The notes under the pieces are model-generated. The model ran no database searches and was not told the origin of the DNA. It saw only the letters and a program-made list of their open reading frames with translations. DNA of 5,737 nucleotides from Clostridia bacterium (GTDB lineage: Bacteria; Bacillota; Clostridia; Oscillospirales; Oscillospiraceae): NCBI GenBank assembly GCA_003245395.1, contig QKDF01000116.1, forward strand, positions 1 through 5,737, given 5' to 3'. How positions within the stretch are numbered: the stretch's first letter is position 1; every line of letters begins with the position of its first letter. This document shows positions 5,445-5,737 of the stretch, one piece after another. The translations under genes and the position numbers were made by a program.

Positions 5445-5737
5445 TTGAGTATCATTCGCGCCGTCATGGTACCGCATCCTCCCATCATTCTCCCTGAGAT
5501 CGGTCACGGGGAAGAGACCAAAATCCAGAAAACCGCTCAGGCCTATGCTGCCGCCGCACAGTTTGTTGCACAGGCGCTTCCGGACACAATTGTCATCACA
5601 TCACCCCACAGTGCTTTATATGCCGACTGGTTCCACATCTCGCCCGGCACATCTGCCCGGGGCAGCTTCGCTTCCTTTGGCGCTTCCGGCGTCCGAATTT
5701 CCGCTGAATACGATCAGACCTTTATTGCCGAGCTCCG
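5445..5737 (+). CDS. LigB/Memo-like protein, AmmeMemoRadiSam system (3' end outside window)
   Basis: The visible 97 residues match the N-terminus of the class III extradiol-dioxygenase (LigB)-like domain. In Clostridia this is often fused to a C-terminal AMMECR1 domain and encoded with a radical SAM protein. Landmarks are MVPHPPIILPEIG (8-20) with putative metal-site His11, then DTIVITSPHSALYADWFHISPG (47-68) with His55 as a second candidate ligand. The system's reaction is not established as far as I know, so no substrate is given. I chose TTG at 5445: GAGGTG at 5432-5437 lies seven bases upstream, and the family begins a few residues before VPHPP. An ATG at 5466 is too far from a ribosome site and would cut off the first strand. 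The gene diverges from the helicase. The remaining domains and the partner genes lie beyond the window. Confidence 0.82.
   Translation, partial: MSIIRAVMVPHPPIILPEIGHGEETKIQKTAQAYAAAAQFVAQALPDTIVITSPHSALYADWFHISPGTSARGSFASFGASGVRISAEYDQTFIAEL

Noticed and set aside
5193..5507. Minus-strand open frame of 104 codons in the divergent region
   Set aside because: No ribosome site, no recognisable motif, and it overlaps the recognisable start of the LigB/Memo-like gene and the helicase promoter.

Overview
The window reads as chromosomal DNA of a low-to-mid-GC Firmicute, most likely a gut-type Clostridia (Oscillospiraceae/Lachnospiraceae grade). The clues are strong GGAGG-type ribosome sites, TTG and GTG starts, TGGTATACT extended -10 promoters, and gene content typical of that group (an RhlE-like helicase beside a LigB/AMMECR1-type gene). 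This taxonomic reading is inference; no rRNA or other marker gene is present.

Left edge (1-526, minus): the N-terminal 175 residues of a chloramphenicol acetyltransferase-family protein. It is cut by the window edge before the catalytic HHxxxDG motif. A 180-base divergent promoter region (527-706) separates it from a plus-strand operon.

Centre (707-3544, plus): a four-gene drug-efflux-type operon. It encodes a TetR/AcrR repressor, an ABC ATPase, and two different ABC-2-type membrane proteins. All three junctions are 4-base ATGA/GTGA overlaps with a good ribosome site just upstream, so translation is probably coupled. A near-consensus sigma-A promoter (TTGACA, 17 bp, TATTAT) precedes the regulator. 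A 26-bp inverted repeat covers its -10 and start point, the expected place for autorepression. From memory, the ATPase plus two unlike permeases resembles the Mycobacterium tuberculosis Rv2686c-Rv2688c exporter; the substrate here is unknown.

Between the converging operons (3545-3855) lie a GC-rich terminator whose U-tract serves the minus strand, and no convincing gene. Then (3856-5109, minus) comes a complete RhlE-like DEAD-box RNA helicase with a basic tail and a leader of about 90 bases.

Right edge (5110-5737): a 335-base divergent region holds the helicase promoter and inverted repeats. It leads into the first 97 residues of a plus-strand LigB/Memo-like protein, likely the AmmeMemoRadiSam system protein, with a TTG start.

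No RNA gene, mobile element, CRISPR array or phage remnant was seen. The CAT-like gene, divergent from a TetR-controlled exporter, may form a small drug-response locus. I do not see a clearly unprecedented system.
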